Shown: positions 7,810 to 17,079 of the stretch, piece by piece
Layout of the letters: each line of letters opens with the position of its first letter
How positions within the stretch are numbered: the stretch's first letter is position 1
NCBI GenBank assembly: GCA_944325685.1
Contig: CALVBC010000024.1
Coordinates: 1 to 64,000 of the forward strand
DNA length: 64,000 bases
Reading direction: 5' to 3'
Origin: an uncultured Erysipelotrichaceae bacterium
GTDB lineage: Bacteria; Bacillota_I; Bacilli_A; Erysipelotrichales; Erysipelotrichaceae
The notes under the pieces: generated by a model
What the model was told of the DNA's origin: nothing
What the model saw: only the letters and a program-made list of their open reading frames with translations
Database searches by the model: none
Position numbers and translations under genes: made by a program

Positions 7810-10038
7810 CTAATTTGTACCACTTTCATCGTCTTGGAGTAGGCGATAGACGATCTCATTGACCTTACCGATACCTTCATCATAAAAACGTACAAAGCGG
7901 CCAAAGGCTTTCGGTCTTTGTAGTAAGGTGGTCTTTGATTCGATCAGACGGGTCTTGTCTTTATCTTTGACGATATGGAAGCTCTCTTTTTTAAGATCCA
8001 CTAAAGAAAAATGATGATCAAGATCGATATGACCTAACTCTTTGTAGACAGGATCTCTTTTTAGATACATGAGATCTCTTTTACCATAGGTGTATAGATA
8101 TAATGGTGGTCTAAAACCATAGACCTTTTCAAATCCATCATAAAGCCTTATGGCCATCTCATCATTTATCTCACTAGATAAGATGATCCCTTTTAAGCCT
8201 TTAGATAGAAGATAAGCGACAGTTTTGGTGTTAGCGACATTAAGGGTCATATAACCGATCTCCCCTAAGCTTAATCCACCGATCTCACTTGTGACCTGTC
8301 TAATATCTTTATATTCACTACCTTCGTTGATATTGGATGGTAGATATAGGATATCATCGTGATCTTTAGCTAAGCTTAGATCGCTTGTGATATATAATGC
8401 TTCAAGCTTTTTGAAGTTTTTGATCGTTTGGTATTGTTTTAGATCAGCGATCTCAAAGATGTAATGCGGTAGATCAAAAGCTTTAAGGTCATATGGTTTA
8501 TAGATACCGCGCTTTCTTTCCTTTGGTGTTATTCTTACTTCATCTAGTAAGGCGATGGCTTTTCTTCGTGTATCATTGATCATACTGACAGGTATAAAAG
8601 GCTCATCGATATCGCCTTTGATATTTTCGATGCTATAGACCGTATTATTTAGTTTGGTTAATTGTTTATTGATATCTTCAACAGTCATCGGTCGATTCTT
8701 CGCTTTTTCGACGTTCGGCCCTTCAACTTTTACTTCATGTTGGCCATCATTTAACATGACGACAAAAGGCATCCCAACTTTAGCGGTATAGTTTATCTTG
8801 ATCGGGATCTTTTTGATATCCTCCATCCCATTGATCCTTTTTTCAAGTTCTATGGATGTCGTCTTATAGACACTGGCTCCTTTTTGGATCTTGTCGCGAT
8901 AATCAAAGCTTGCGATCTCCTTAGCCTTTGCGCTATTTACCAAAAGATCGCGTTTGTAGATCTTATTGGCGACAAGACCATATTCTCTATCGTGATCGAC
9001 GATTTTTAAGCCATCACCTTGAGTGATATCTTTAGTGAAACGGATATACATACGCCCACGTTTTTGATCGATGACCTCCCCTACTTTGATGCCGATGTGA
9101 TTTGGCTTTAAAGGGTTCATGAGATCGGATCCTTTTGCCTTTAAAAAGTGGCCACTAGTAAAATCACGGTTGAATAAAAGCTTGAGATCTTCAACGATCT
9201 CTTCTGTAACTTCAAACTTTTCATGACGATAGTAAGCATCGATCGCTAGACGGTACATCCTCGTTACTAAAGCGACATATTCTGGCCTTTTCATCCTTCC
9301 TTCGATCTTGATCGATGATACACCAGCTTCGATGATCTTAGGTACCTCATCTAACAAAAATAAGTCTTTTGGGCTTAATAGATAGTCACCTTTCGTATCG
9401 ACAAAGCTCTTTTTATCTTCATCATAAAGACGATAGCGCATCCGACAACATTGTGAGCAGACACCGCGATTGCCTGATCTTTGATGCAAGACGCTGCCTA
9501 TCAGACATTGACCACTGTAGCTGATACAGATCGCGCCATGGACAAAGACTTCTGTTTCGATATCTAAAGCGCTGATCGCTTTTATTTCATCAAGATCTAA
9601 TTCACGTGCTAAAACGACACGGTGGACGTTTTGAGCCATCATTTCTTTGCAAGAAGCTATATTGTGGATGTGGGCTTGCGTTGAGACATGGATCTCGATA
9701 TCTGGATAGATCTGTCTTATCGCATCGATAAGACCAAGATCAGAAACGATGAGACCATCGACGTCACAGTCATATAAAAAGCCGATCTCCTTTAATGCAT
9801 TATCGATCTCTGGCTCATAAAGCATCGTATTGATGGTGACATAGATCTTGACGTCATGCAGATGCGCTAATTTGATCGCTTCGACCATCTCATCGTGATC
9901 GAAGTTTTTAGCTAGGGCACGAGCGCCAAAGCTCTTGCCACCGATATATATCGCATCAGCACCACCTTTAATGGCAGCCCTTAAGCATTCCATATCGCCA
10001 GCTGGGGCTAATAATTCAATCTTCTTCTTTGAAAGCAA
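7810..10038 (-). CDS. U32 family peptidase / rRNA-hydroxylase-like protein
   Basis: The 742-residue product belongs to peptidase family U32 and has an additional C-terminal DUF3656-like part. The N-terminal TIM-barrel half starts LLAPAGDMECLRAAI. The U32 signature EVFVHGAICISYSGQC is near residues 165-180, and CSQCC near 194 adds further conserved cysteines. E. coli RlhA of this family is needed for 23S rRNA C2501 hydroxylation, and others were called collagenases; which role applies here is inference. The start is TTG at 10038, selected by AGGAGGA at 10046-10052, and overlaps sdaA by 23 nt. Confidence 0.88.
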   Translation of the reverse strand: MLSKKKIELLAPAGDMECLRAAIKGGADAIYIGGKSFGARALAKNFDHDEMVEAIKLAHLHDVKIYVTINTMLYEPEIDNALKEIGFLYDCDVDGLIVSDLGLIDAIRQIYPDIEIHVSTQAHIHNIASCKEMMAQNVHRVVLARELDLDEIKAISALDIETEVFVHGAICISYSGQCLIGSVLHQRSGNRGVCSQCCRMRYRLYDEDKKSFVDTKGDYLLSPKDLFLLDEVPKIIEAGVSSIKIEGRMKRPEYVALVTRMYRLAIDAYYRHEKFEVTEEIVEDLKLLFNRDFTSGHFLKAKGSDLMNPLKPNHIGIKVGEVIDQKRGRMYIRFTKDITQGDGLKIVDHDREYGLVANKIYKRDLLVNSAKAKEIASFDYRDKIQKGASVYKTTSIELEKRINGMEDIKKIPIKINYTAKVGMPFVVMLNDGQHEVKVEGPNVEKAKNRPMTVEDINKQLTKLNNTVYSIENIKGDIDEPFIPVSMINDTRRKAIALLDEVRITPKERKRGIYKPYDLKAFDLPHYIFEIADLKQYQTIKNFKKLEALYITSDLSLAKDHDDILYLPSNINEGSEYKDIRQVTSEIGGLSLGEIGYMTLNVANTKTVAYLLSKGLKGIILSSEINDEMAIRLYDGFEKVYGFRPPLYLYTYGKRDLMYLKRDPVYKELGHIDLDHHFSLVDLKKESFHIVKDKDKTRLIESKTTLLQRPKAFGRFVRFYDEGIGKVNEIVYRLLQDDESGTN

Positions 10039-11206
10039 GAGCTAGTCCTCCTAAACTTGTCTCTTTGAATTCGGGTGAGATCATCTTACCCGTCTCACGC
10101 ATCGAACCGACGACCATATCAAAACTGACTTTGTGGTTATGTAAACGGGCGATATTGATCGCTAGTTTTGCCGCATCATAACTCCTTAAGATCGCCACCG
10201 CATTCCTTTCGATACACGGGATGATCACAAGGCCATATACCGGATCACAGGTAAGGCCAAGATGATGTTCGATACCGACCTCAGCTGCATATTCGATGGT
10301 ATCGATATCACCACCTTCTAAGTAAGTGATCGCGCTAGCGGTAAGGGCACAAGCTGTACCGATCTCCGCTTGACAACCACCAAGTGCTCCAGAGATACTG
10401 GCATTTTTCTTGATGATATTGGCAAATAAGCCACCAACAGCTAGTGCTTTTTTGATCATATCTTTACTATATCCACCATCATATAGTGAACTATAAACAA
10501 AACTAGCAGCTACGCCACATGATCCTAAAGTCGGGGCAGTACAGACGATATCACCATCGGCATTCTCTTCACTAGCAGCATAGGCATAAGCCATCCTTAA
10601 AAGATCAGGATCATTACTCTTTTGACCTTCTAAAAATAGGCCTTTAGCACTTCTAAAAACACCTAAGCGATCATTGAGCAATCCTTCCTTACTTATCCCG
10701 CGTTTGACGCTTTCACACATCATATCGATACAATGATCTAGATAGTCTAGTATATCCGGTTCAAATTTCAAAATATAGTCGATAAGCAAGAGATCATTAG
10801 CTTTACAATAAGCCTTGATATCATCAAAGTGATCATGAGGGTAGTATTCTCTTTCATCACCACTATCATATTCATTTATCTTGATCGATCCACCACCAAG
10901 TGATTCAACATGCCAAGTATCGATAAGTTTCTCACCCTGATAACCTTTGATGATCATGATATTACGTGGCTCTTCATCGAGTTTTAGACAAAAATGCACA
11001 TCAGCCTTAGCACCTAGGACTTCCTTGATGATCGCATCGGTCTTATGTCCTTTTCCTGTAAGAGCTAAAGAACCATAGAGTTCAACCTTATAATGGTCTA
11101 GATCTTTATGATTTTTTAAAAATAGATCGCAGGCTCGATAAGGAGCGATCGTGTGGGATGAGCTCGGCCCCTTGCCGATCCTAAAGATATCTTTTATCGC
11201 TTGCAT
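10016..11206 (-). CDS. sdaA: L-serine dehydratase, iron-sulfur type, single chain
   Basis: This enzyme deaminates L-serine to pyruvate and ammonia with an oxygen-sensitive [4Fe-4S] cluster. The beta part comes first (GPSSSHT at residues 13-19). The alpha part follows, with TAPTLGSCGV (about 223-232), GGCQAEIGTAC (about 276) and LTCDPVYGLVIIPCIERNA (about 314), which holds the cluster cysteines. B. subtilis splits this enzyme into two genes. At 396 residues this fused chain is shorter than E. coli SdaA. AGGAG at 11213-11217 sets the start, and 26 nt overlap holA. Pyruvate could feed the acetate pathway of ackA. Confidence 0.94.
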   Translation of the reverse strand: MQAIKDIFRIGKGPSSSHTIAPYRACDLFLKNHKDLDHYKVELYGSLALTGKGHKTDAIIKEVLGAKADVHFCLKLDEEPRNIMIIKGYQGEKLIDTWHVESLGGGSIKINEYDSGDEREYYPHDHFDDIKAYCKANDLLLIDYILKFEPDILDYLDHCIDMMCESVKRGISKEGLLNDRLGVFRSAKGLFLEGQKSNDPDLLRMAYAYAASEENADGDIVCTAPTLGSCGVAASFVYSSLYDGGYSKDMIKKALAVGGLFANIIKKNASISGALGGCQAEIGTACALTASAITYLEGGDIDTIEYAAEVGIEHHLGLTCDPVYGLVIIPCIERNAVAILRSYDAAKLAINIARLHNHKVSFDMVVGSMRETGKMISPEFKETSLGGLALAFKEED

Positions 11207-12170
11207 CGTGTTCTCCTTCTAAGTCGATGATAAAGAGTTCAAAACGGTGATAATCATCGATATCACTGTTGGATTTAAGGGTCTGTTCAAGTTCAGCTAG
11301 GTCATTGATGATCGCTAGGAAATCGGTTTTTTGATAGCGATGTAAAGTATCAAATGCTAGACGGATCCTGAATTCCTTAGCACCGGTGATCTTGACGATC
11401 TCATTCATCGTATAGCGTTTTTGGTCATAATATTGTAGTTCATAATAAAAGCGTAACTGTGACATCAAAACGGAGATGATATAGAAGATCGAATAATTAA
11501 GAGTTTGAAAGTCGCGAATGATCGCGATCGTCTTATTTAAGTCTTTGGCAAAGATCGCATTGGTCAAATTGAAGATAAGGGTATCGATCTCACGGTCACA
11601 TAGCTTTTCAACGACTGAAGTATCGATGTGTTCGGGATAGATCTTGAGCTTTTCAAGGTTTTTATAAAGCGTTGATAGTGAATTGTTGCAGTTATCGATC
11701 AAAAGGCGTTTAGCTTTATTATCGATATCAAGATGTGCTTCATCGATCATATTACTGGCGACATTATTAAAATCCTTGGTATTGCTTTTGGGGACAAGGC
11801 TTTTACCATTATCCTTGATCGCCTTCATGATCCTATTGTCGCTCACAAAGCTACTTACTTCACTATAGAAGATGACATCAAGTTCATATAGAGGGCTTTT
11901 GATATAGTCTAAGATCGCTTTTAAAGGACCTAATTCATCTTTGGTGATCTTCTTGCTTAAGAAAAAAGGATCACGGATGACGATGAATTTGGTTTCACTT
12001 AAAAAAGGTGGTGTATTGAGATCTTCGACAAAACCATCTAGATCAAAAGTCTTCTCATTACTACCTTCATAGCGATGGACATCAAAACTAGCTGTTCCCT
12101 TTTCTTTGATGAGCCTTGTGATCGCATTTTGGACAAGGACATTCTCATCTTTATCTGACCAATATATCAT
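11181..12170 (-). CDS. holA: DNA polymerase III delta subunit
   Basis: Delta opens the sliding clamp in the clamp-loader complex. The 329-residue chain has the family layout: an N-terminal AAA-like domain with NTPPFLSETKFIVIRD near residues 51-66, then a middle domain, then an all-helical C-terminal collar. As usual for delta it lacks a working Walker A. Location directly behind comEC matches B. subtilis (comEC-holA). The junction with comEC is an ATGA overlap. Confidence 0.93.
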   Translation of the reverse strand: MIYWSDKDENVLVQNAITRLIKEKGTASFDVHRYEGSNEKTFDLDGFVEDLNTPPFLSETKFIVIRDPFFLSKKITKDELGPLKAILDYIKSPLYELDVIFYSEVSSFVSDNRIMKAIKDNGKSLVPKSNTKDFNNVASNMIDEAHLDIDNKAKRLLIDNCNNSLSTLYKNLEKLKIYPEHIDTSVVEKLCDREIDTLIFNLTNAIFAKDLNKTIAIIRDFQTLNYSIFYIISVLMSQLRFYYELQYYDQKRYTMNEIVKITGAKEFRIRLAFDTLHRYQKTDFLAIINDLAELEQTLKSNSDIDDYHRFELFIIDLEGEHDASDKRYL

Positions 12171-14020
12171 CGCCCTATTATAGCAAATTTCTCATCAGTC
12201 ATGAGTATGCTTATACCATTATAGAAGCTAAAAGTGATATCACCTTGATCCAAAGTCGAAAGATGTGGTATTTGCCATTTAGTAAGAAGATCGATGGTCT
12301 CTTTAGCCGGATGGCCATATTGGCCACTAGTTGAAGATATCGCCATCTTGATATCGTAAGCTAATAAAAGCTCTTCACTAGTACCGGTCTTTGAGCCATG
12401 ATGCGATAGTTTGAGGATATCGATATCTAAATTAGGATATTGGGCGATGACATCCTCTTCAACGTGTTTTGATATATCACCAGTCAGTAAAAAGCTAAGG
12501 TCATCGATCTTTAAGGCATATACTAAGCTATCATCATTGTCATCATTATAGCCACCATCATTCAAACTCTTAAGATAAAAGCTATCTGTTTGGATATCAA
12601 GGGGTGTTGTGATGATCTCTTTGATATCGTAATCGATCTTAAGGTCTTTGATATTAGCGCTATGGTCACTGTCACTGTGAGTGATGATAAGATGATCGAT
12701 CCTATAGATGCCCTTACTTTTAAGATAGCGATCTAATTTATAGTAATTGTAGCCATTACCGGTATCGATGAGGATCACTTCATCATTAAAGCTACCTTTG
12801 ATCAATATCGCATCACCCTGTCCGACATCGATGAACGTGATCGATGGAGCGATATTGGTGACATTAAATAAAATAAACATCAGTACTATCATCCATTTGA
12901 TGATGTTGATCTTGATATTAAAGGTCTTAAAAAACGCATAGATAAGTAAGATATAAAATAAACTGATCTTCCCTCTTATGATGATCTCATAGCTCATCAG
13001 CTTATTTAAAAAATAAAATACACTCATCGCTAGATCACTAAAAGGACTGATAAAAAGACCGATGATCGCTAGGATATCGATGATGATGATCAAACTCATA
13101 AAGGGACGATAAAAGATGATATTGAGGATATTTACCTCATTGAAGAAGTAAGACTGGATGATGATAAGGATGGTCTTGAAGTCAAATGGTCCTTTTAGCA
13201 GGAGCACAAAACGCAAGATGACCGGGATCAAAAACCGATAAGCTTTTATCGCAAGCGGTTCATACAGTAATAAAGTGATCACACTTAAGGAAAAAGACAG
13301 ATGGCGATCATCTATTTTTTCCTTAAAAAAGGCAAAGATCAAGACGCGGATAAGGCTATAATCAAAGCCATATAAAAGTAGTAAGATGAGACCACTGATA
13401 AAGGATGGATGACCCGTCTTTTTAAAAAGGCGCTTTAAAAAGCCAAAGAAGTAATAGATCGATATCGTCATCGACATATCGAGATAAAACGGACTTTCGT
13501 AATCATCATAGCCAAATAAACTGTGACCGACAAAGCTCTTATAATGGCTATCTTTTAAGCTTGTATATTTTTGCCAGAGGAATGCGCGTGGAGAGACGCC
13601 ACCTGAGATCTTTATATGATCGTCGGTAGTATAGAAGATATTATCGATCTTATCATCTTCTTTAGCCATCTTCTTACTGTTTACTTTGATGATATCGCCG
13701 ATCGCTAGCTCTTTATCATAGACCTTTATATCATATAGGAGATTTGAGGCGATGACGCTTTGTGATCTGATCTCTTTGATATAGTAAAAGCCAGGATCAA
13801 AGATATTCAAAAGTAGCCTTAACAGTACAAATAAGATGATAAAAAGAAGGATGATGATCTCTTTATAGCGCTTTTTGATGATAAAGAGGACTATCGTAAA
13901 AAAGAGGATGATGATACTTTGAAAATAGAGGATGAGAAATAAAGGGAAAAGCAGAAAGAATAAACCATCAAAGGCAGATATGATCGCGGATCTTTTGAAA
14001 AGTCTTTTCACCGATGCCAC
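12167..14020 (-). CDS. comEC: Competence DNA channel ComEC/Rec2
   Basis: ComEC forms the membrane channel for single-stranded DNA uptake. The 617-residue protein begins with hydrophobic segments (about 15-70). A competence domain with many membrane spans lies near 150-385. The C-terminal metallo-beta-lactamase-like domain has VGQGDAILI, IDTGNG, ITHSDSDHSAN, LTGDIS and LSHHGSKTGTS. It is smaller than the 770-residue B. subtilis protein. The start is uncertain: the GTG at 14020 overlaps comEA by 53 nt with only GGAAG nearby, and a second GTG lies three codons later. Confidence 0.93.
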   Translation of the reverse strand: MASVKRLFKRSAIISAFDGLFFLLFPLFLILYFQSIIILFFTIVLFIIKKRYKEIIILLFIILFVLLRLLLNIFDPGFYYIKEIRSQSVIASNLLYDIKVYDKELAIGDIIKVNSKKMAKEDDKIDNIFYTTDDHIKISGGVSPRAFLWQKYTSLKDSHYKSFVGHSLFGYDDYESPFYLDMSMTISIYYFFGFLKRLFKKTGHPSFISGLILLLLYGFDYSLIRVLIFAFFKEKIDDRHLSFSLSVITLLLYEPLAIKAYRFLIPVILRFVLLLKGPFDFKTILIIIQSYFFNEVNILNIIFYRPFMSLIIIIDILAIIGLFISPFSDLAMSVFYFLNKLMSYEIIIRGKISLFYILLIYAFFKTFNIKINIIKWMIVLMFILFNVTNIAPSITFIDVGQGDAILIKGSFNDEVILIDTGNGYNYYKLDRYLKSKGIYRIDHLIITHSDSDHSANIKDLKIDYDIKEIITTPLDIQTDSFYLKSLNDGGYNDDNDDSLVYALKIDDLSFLLTGDISKHVEEDVIAQYPNLDIDILKLSHHGSKTGTSEELLLAYDIKMAISSTSGQYGHPAKETIDLLTKWQIPHLSTLDQGDITFSFYNGISILMTDEKFAIIGR

Positions 14021-14447
14021 TTACTTCCATCAGTTCTTCAAGTGTTTTAAAGCCGTTGTTTTCAAGACGATGATCGATGATCTTTTGGGCGGTCGATGGT
14101 CCGATGCCGTGTAGTGTATCAAGCTCTTCTAAAGTCGCACTATTGATCGAGATCTTTTTAGGTGCGTCCTTTTCACTTGGGATCACAAGGACCTGATGCG
14201 GATACATGCATTGGCTGAGATTGAGCGATGATATATCCGCATCATCTTTTAGTCTGGCTTTTTCTAATATCTTCGCGATCGTCATCGATCGATCGACGGT
14301 ATATACGCCAGGCTTCTCCACTTCCCCTTTGATCTCGATATCATAGCTTGCATCAACGGTCTTAGATAGATCGATCCTTTCGATATCGACGGCTTGAAGG
14401 ATGATCGTCAAAGCGATGAAGACGATCAGTATTAACTTTTTGATCAC
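13968..14447 (-). CDS. comEA: Competence DNA receptor ComEA
   Basis: This 159-residue membrane-anchored protein binds double-stranded DNA for transformation. Residues 3-20 are an N-terminal membrane anchor. Residues about 37-88 form a SLBB-like domain (VEKPGVYTVD). Residues about 98-159 carry two helix-hairpin-helix motifs (LDTLHGIGPSTAQKII and LMEVSGIGEKTFQKI). It is followed by comEC as in B. subtilis and preceded by a 4-nt ATGA overlap with the SpaA-repeat protein gene. No comGA-type pilus genes or comK are in the window. Confidence 0.94.
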   Translation of the reverse strand: MIKKLILIVFIALTIILQAVDIERIDLSKTVDASYDIEIKGEVEKPGVYTVDRSMTIAKILEKARLKDDADISSLNLSQCMYPHQVLVIPSEKDAPKKISINSATLEELDTLHGIGPSTAQKIIDHRLENNGFKTLEELMEVSGIGEKTFQKIRDHICL

Positions 14448-17035
14448 TTAGCCATCGTCTTGACGATCACGATCTTCTGCTTTCTTATGACCTCTTTTTC
14501 TGGTGGGATGATGATCATCTCATTGATCCGATAATATGGTAATCGACCGTTTATAACACCATCATCAAAGGTCAAAGTAAAGGATCTTTCATCGAGATGA
14601 TAACCGATCGGCGCATCGGTCTCTTTGAGGATGACCTTATCATCATATTTTAGATCATCGATCAAGATCATACCTCTACGCACACTTTTTGATAAGCTAT
14701 GATCATATAGCTCATTAGAATCAAGATCGCGAAGTTTTACGGTATAAGTACCATCTTTTAAACCACCGATATTGACTTCATCATTGATCCGCTTTTGGAT
14801 GATCAATTCATCATCTTGATAGACCTCGATACGATAGTTCCCTTTTTTATCAGTGAATTCATCAAGGTCGACATGCATATGACCAGATATATAGTGACCG
14901 ATATATTCTTCATCATCTTTAATATCACCATTTATCGCAACTTGATGATCTAAGCCACCCTTGTTCTTATAAACATCAAAACCAGCACCATTCAATAAGA
15001 TATCCTTGGTGGTATTGGTCTTATACAGTTCGATCTTGACATCTTTGATCTTATTGTAGATGGTGATATTTTGATAGTTGGTCTCTTTTAAGTCATCGGG
15101 ATCAAAGATGATACAGGGTTCTTGGTCACCATATTCATATCCTTCACTAGGTTTGGTCTCACATATCATATAATCATCGCTATCTTTTAGACCACTAAAA
15201 GATACATTGCCTTTGTCTTCGGTGATATCTTCTTCGATCAATTCTACTTTGACTGAACCAAAATCACCGCTTATGATCGTTGAGTCTTCATTTACGATAT
15301 ATAGATCGTAAATTGATCTTATCTTGTATATCGAATAGTCATTAGGTCGTGGTGTTATATGACTTTCGATATCATCACTGATCATATTTCTAACTATCAG
15401 ATATCGATCATCACCATCTTGTAGAAGATATTGGAGCTTTCTATCATTTATACCTATGTATTTAAGATCACTAGTTATACCTATAGTCCCCTTTTTAACG
15501 CTGATGTCTTTAAACGGGATGATGTCCCCTTCGTCATGGATATAGGTATCAAAACCAATAAGGCTTATACCAGTTGGAACTTCTTTAGTCACAGCATATA
15601 AGCTCAAATGGGCGTTTTTAGCGCCTACAAGCGTATTATTCAGTAAGCTATATCCTTCACCATTTGCGATCATCATCTCGTCATCCTGAAGGTCAAAAAC
15701 CTCTTTGAGATCGATCTTTTTATTACGTCTAGCGAAGTATATCTCATCATCGCCACTTGATCGGTATAAGGCAAAGTGTGTGTCATTGATATAGTAGTTT
15801 TCATCTTGATCTTTCTTGGTGATATTGACACTGATATCGCGTGACTTATTGGTGTGAGTTATCGTATTTGTTTTACCTTTTTCTACTTTTACCAAGATCG
15901 GTGTATCATCGATGATATAGCGATGAGAAGTCACTTTTTCAACAAGATAGTAATCACCTGGTTCGATATTTACAAGGGTCTCACCCTTTACTTCGACAGT
16001 CATATATACAGTCTCATCCATAAGATAACTATCATCATCTTGTAAGATCGCCTTATGGATATCAAAGGTCACGGTATCTAAGATCATATCGCCTTTTTCA
16101 TCGACTTTGACGATCTTAAGAGAACCTAATTGATCATCAACGGTGATCTTTAAAGTAGCTCCTTCATGGATGATCGGTAATGTATCCTTGTACATGTAGA
16201 TCGATTGTGATGCGGTAGCACTATAAAGGTCACCATAGTACATCGTCAGGACTTCATCTTGTGCGTTGGCATCGATCGTGATCTCTTTTTCATTTGGTGT
16301 ATCATCGGTAATGGTAAAAGTGAGTTTACCATCTTCGATCTTAACATCCTCGATCCCTTCGCTTGTGGATACTACCGAGTGGTCATCTTCATGTAAGACA
16401 TCATTAAGATCTTCGATCGTAACGACATCGCCGACCTTATAGGTCGATGTCACTTCAAAGCGCGGGGCAACAGGAGCAAAGTTTAAAGTCGCGATCACAT
16501 CTTGCATCTGTCTTACTTCATCAGCATATTCACTATAGGTGCTTTCAGGATCGCTTGGATCAAAGACGTATTTGACTTCATTTTTAAAGTCATAATACAG
16601 GGTCGAATAGATGAGATAAGCTGCTGCCGCATAATATTCAGTCGTCTCCATGATCTCGGCATGATCTGGCTCTAACATCTTATAAGCAGTGACGATCTTA
16701 GCTAGCTCGATGCTTTGTGGTTGAGTATAGTCTTTATTCCAGCTGATCGGCGCTACATCGGTGAACTTCTTATATCCAGCATCGGCATCAGCTGGTCGCA
16801 TTGGATGAAGACAGAAGACGGTCTCTTGTAGAGGTTTATTGAACATCTTGTGTAGTTCGATCATCCGCTCTTCAGGATAGGTCATCTTGATCGTATGGAC
16901 ATTCTCCATATCGAAAAACCACTCGTCATTTTCAAATGAGATACCTGGATCCCATTCTTGGGCACTGATATTTATCGGTGTAAAGATCAGAGTTGATAGT
17001 AATAAAGTGATAATAAGCAATAAGAATCTACGCAT
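14444..17035 (-). CDS. Secreted SpaA/Cna-B repeat protein
   Basis: An 863-residue exported protein. Residues 1-25 are a signal peptide ending near ISAQ. Residues about 50-170 resemble a thioester-type adhesin domain (VFCLHP near 72-77, then YYAAAAYLIY), but the Gln needed for the thioester is not where expected. Later SpaA-like domains show lysine strands (IVKVDEKG, ITKKDQDE) and the closing Glu motifs LVEKVTSHRY, ICETKPSEGY and LKETDAPIGY, typical of intramolecular isopeptide bonds. There is no LPXTG motif or C-terminal membrane helix and no sortase nearby, so how it is retained is unknown. It overlaps comEA by 4 nt, and its ribosome site sits in a hairpin (17036-17067). Confidence 0.8.
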   Translation of the reverse strand: MRRFLLLIITLLLSTLIFTPINISAQEWDPGISFENDEWFFDMENVHTIKMTYPEERMIELHKMFNKPLQETVFCLHPMRPADADAGYKKFTDVAPISWNKDYTQPQSIELAKIVTAYKMLEPDHAEIMETTEYYAAAAYLIYSTLYYDFKNEVKYVFDPSDPESTYSEYADEVRQMQDVIATLNFAPVAPRFEVTSTYKVGDVVTIEDLNDVLHEDDHSVVSTSEGIEDVKIEDGKLTFTITDDTPNEKEITIDANAQDEVLTMYYGDLYSATASQSIYMYKDTLPIIHEGATLKITVDDQLGSLKIVKVDEKGDMILDTVTFDIHKAILQDDDSYLMDETVYMTVEVKGETLVNIEPGDYYLVEKVTSHRYIIDDTPILVKVEKGKTNTITHTNKSRDISVNITKKDQDENYYINDTHFALYRSSGDDEIYFARRNKKIDLKEVFDLQDDEMMIANGEGYSLLNNTLVGAKNAHLSLYAVTKEVPTGISLIGFDTYIHDEGDIIPFKDISVKKGTIGITSDLKYIGINDRKLQYLLQDGDDRYLIVRNMISDDIESHITPRPNDYSIYKIRSIYDLYIVNEDSTIISGDFGSVKVELIEEDITEDKGNVSFSGLKDSDDYMICETKPSEGYEYGDQEPCIIFDPDDLKETNYQNITIYNKIKDVKIELYKTNTTKDILLNGAGFDVYKNKGGLDHQVAINGDIKDDEEYIGHYISGHMHVDLDEFTDKKGNYRIEVYQDDELIIQKRINDEVNIGGLKDGTYTVKLRDLDSNELYDHSLSKSVRRGMILIDDLKYDDKVILKETDAPIGYHLDERSFTLTFDDGVINGRLPYYRINEMIIIPPEKEVIRKQKIVIVKTMAK

Positions 17036-17067
17036 AAGGCCTCCTTTATATCTATATAAGGAGCCTT
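17036..17067 (-). promoter_or_regulatory. RBS-masking hairpin before the SpaA-repeat gene
   Basis: On the minus strand AAGGCTCCTTATA (17067-17055) pairs with TATAAAGGAGGCCTT (17050-17036) except for two bulged bases. The AAAGGAGG Shine-Dalgarno (17047-17040) is inside the stem and the ATG follows at 17035. There is no T-run on the coding side, so a terminator for this strand is unlikely. It could regulate translation or couple it to the upstream gene at 17080-17787. Read rightward, the same element has a T-run. Confidence 0.65.
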
Positions 17068-17079
17068 TTTTGAAAAATC

